The translations under genes were made by a program, and so were the position numbers. This document shows, in pieces, positions 63,389-64,000 of a DNA stretch of 64,000 nt. How positions within the stretch are numbered: the first letter of the stretch is position 1; each line of letters begins with the position of its first letter. The notes under the pieces are model-generated. The model did no database searches, was not told the DNA's origin, and was given only the letters and a program-made list of their open reading frames with translations. The stretch covers positions 355,501 to 419,500 of the forward strand of contig NZ_JNIX01000007.1 in assembly GCF_000701445.1 (NCBI RefSeq). The letters are read 5' to 3'. The DNA is from Brevundimonas bacteroides DSM 4726. Its GTDB lineage: Bacteria; Pseudomonadota; Alphaproteobacteria; Caulobacterales; Caulobacteraceae.

Positions 63389-63483
63389 GCCGGGCATGGT
63401 CCTCGGCGCTGGCCTGAAGCGACGCTTGGTGTAGAGACTGAAGCCGACATGTCGCCCGTTCTTTCCTCTCCGCGAGGCCGCCG

Positions 63484-64000
63484 ATGAGCGGCCAGGCCGC
63501 ACAGTCGACCGCGCCCGCGATTCCCCGGCCGCCCCGCACCATAGCGCTCGTGGGCCTGATGGGCGTGGGGAAATCGACGGTAGGGCGGCGGCTGGCCCAG
63601 CGTGTCGATCTTCCCTTCATTGACGGCGACGAGGCGATCGAGACCGCGGCGCGGATGACCGTGTCGGATATCTTCGGCCAACTGGGCGAGGCGGAGTTCC
63701 GAGCCGGCGAAGCGCGGGTCATGCGCCGCCTGCTGGACGGTCCGCCGATCGTGCTGGCGACCGGCGGCGGCGCGGTGCTGAACCCCGGCACGCGCGCCCT
63801 GATGAAGGAGCGGGCGACGACCGTGTGGCTGAGGGCGGAACTGCCGGTCGTCGCCGCGAGGGTGCAGCGACGCGACACCCGTCCCCTGCTGCGCGGCAAG
63901 GACCCGCTGGAGGCGCTCAGCGCCATGGCTGAGGTTCGCTACCCCCTTTACGCCGATGCTGCTGATGTCACCGTCGACGTGGGATCGGGCGCGCACGCCC
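63484..64000 (+). CDS. aroK: Shikimate kinase, 3' end outside window
   Basis: The frame begins at ATG 63484 and runs open to the window end (172 residues visible). It has the Walker A motif GLMGVGKS at residues 24-31, FIDGDEAIETAARMTVSDIF (substrate acids), FRAGEARVMRRLL, and TGGGAVLNPGTRALM. It phosphorylates shikimate in the aromatic pathway. The short N-terminal extension before the kinase core is normal for alphaproteobacteria. aroB often follows but lies outside. Confidence 0.93.
   Translation, partial: MSGQAAQSTAPAIPRPPRTIALVGLMGVGKSTVGRRLAQRVDLPFIDGDEAIETAARMTVSDIFGQLGEAEFRAGEARVMRRLLDGPPIVLATGGGAVLNPGTRALMKERATTVWLRAELPVVAARVQRRDTRPLLRGKDPLEALSAMAEVRYPLYADAADVTVDVGSGAHA

Overview
The window reads as a chromosomal segment of a high-G+C alphaproteobacterium of the Caulobacterales, most likely Brevundimonas or a close relative. 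This is inferred from gene content: a mipZ division-site regulator, a flbT-flaF-flagellin cluster with a sigma-54 promoter, a TPR-glycosyltransferase beside the flagellin, paired clpS-clpA, a class II DAHP synthase, and GANTC sites in the mipZ leader. Nearly all of it is core chromosome with dense genes on both strands. No prophage, insertion sequence or CRISPR array is visible.

Layout. 1-2.4 kb: polysaccharide flippase (cut by the window edge) and its initiating sugar transferase. 2.5-5 kb: secreted DUF305-LVIVD protein. 5.1-9.6 kb: tRNA-Ser, a Nudix/winged-helix regulator with an HD hydrolase, a lipoprotein, a MoxR ATPase and two small acidic proteins. 9.7-13.9 kb: flagellin glycosylation and expression genes, then a small structured transcript with a 21-codon ORF. 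13.9-20.2 kb: two ExoD proteins, small proteins, isovaleryl-CoA dehydrogenase, a membrane-tethered GH24 protein and MgtE. 20.3-28.7 kb: tRNA-Leu, tRNA-Val, lipB, a FliN-like protein, a dicarboxylate symporter, gph, glmU, rpiA, a TauE exporter and gor. 28.8-31.8 kb: aromatic amino acid genes (DAHP synthase, prephenate dehydratase without ACT domain, chorismate mutase) with a Phe/Tyr-rich leader peptide. 31.8-36.5 kb: cytochrome c, antiporter, panC, SPOR lipoprotein, mipZ and a J-domain protein. 36.7-40.8 kb: leucine/propionate catabolism (mccB, liuC, pccB). 40.8-43 kb: a small accessory patch with an Mrr-like nuclease, a truncated phosphatase, a DUF559 protein, repeats and about 500 bases of unassigned DNA. 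43-49.2 kb: clpS-clpA, cobS, ohr, a J-domain protein and bolA. 49.2-64 kb: hybrid histidine kinase, RcnB-like protein, DNA ligase, MscS, threonine aldolase, Atm1-like ABC exporter, an unrecognised secreted protein, an AraC regulator, accA, an MBL hydrolase, xerD and aroK (cut by the window edge).

Genes that work together. FlbT, FlaF, flagellin and the TPR-glycosyltransferase form a flagellin synthesis, modification and export group. Isovaleryl-CoA dehydrogenase, the mccB product, methylglutaconyl-CoA hydratase and the pccB product serve branched-chain and propionyl-CoA breakdown. DAHP synthase, prephenate dehydratase, chorismate mutase and shikimate kinase belong to aromatic amino acid synthesis.

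The most interesting signals are non-coding or very short. They are: (1) a candidate Phe/Tyr attenuator upstream of chorismate mutase; (2) a 21-codon ORF whose Shine-Dalgarno matches about 16 bases of the 16S 3' end, with internal pairing and a terminator; (3) a roughly 50-base motif present twice with compensatory changes in its hairpin; (4) a family of about 170-base palindromic intergenic repeats, one of which truncates a phosphatase gene; (5) a separate 234-base inverted-repeat element.
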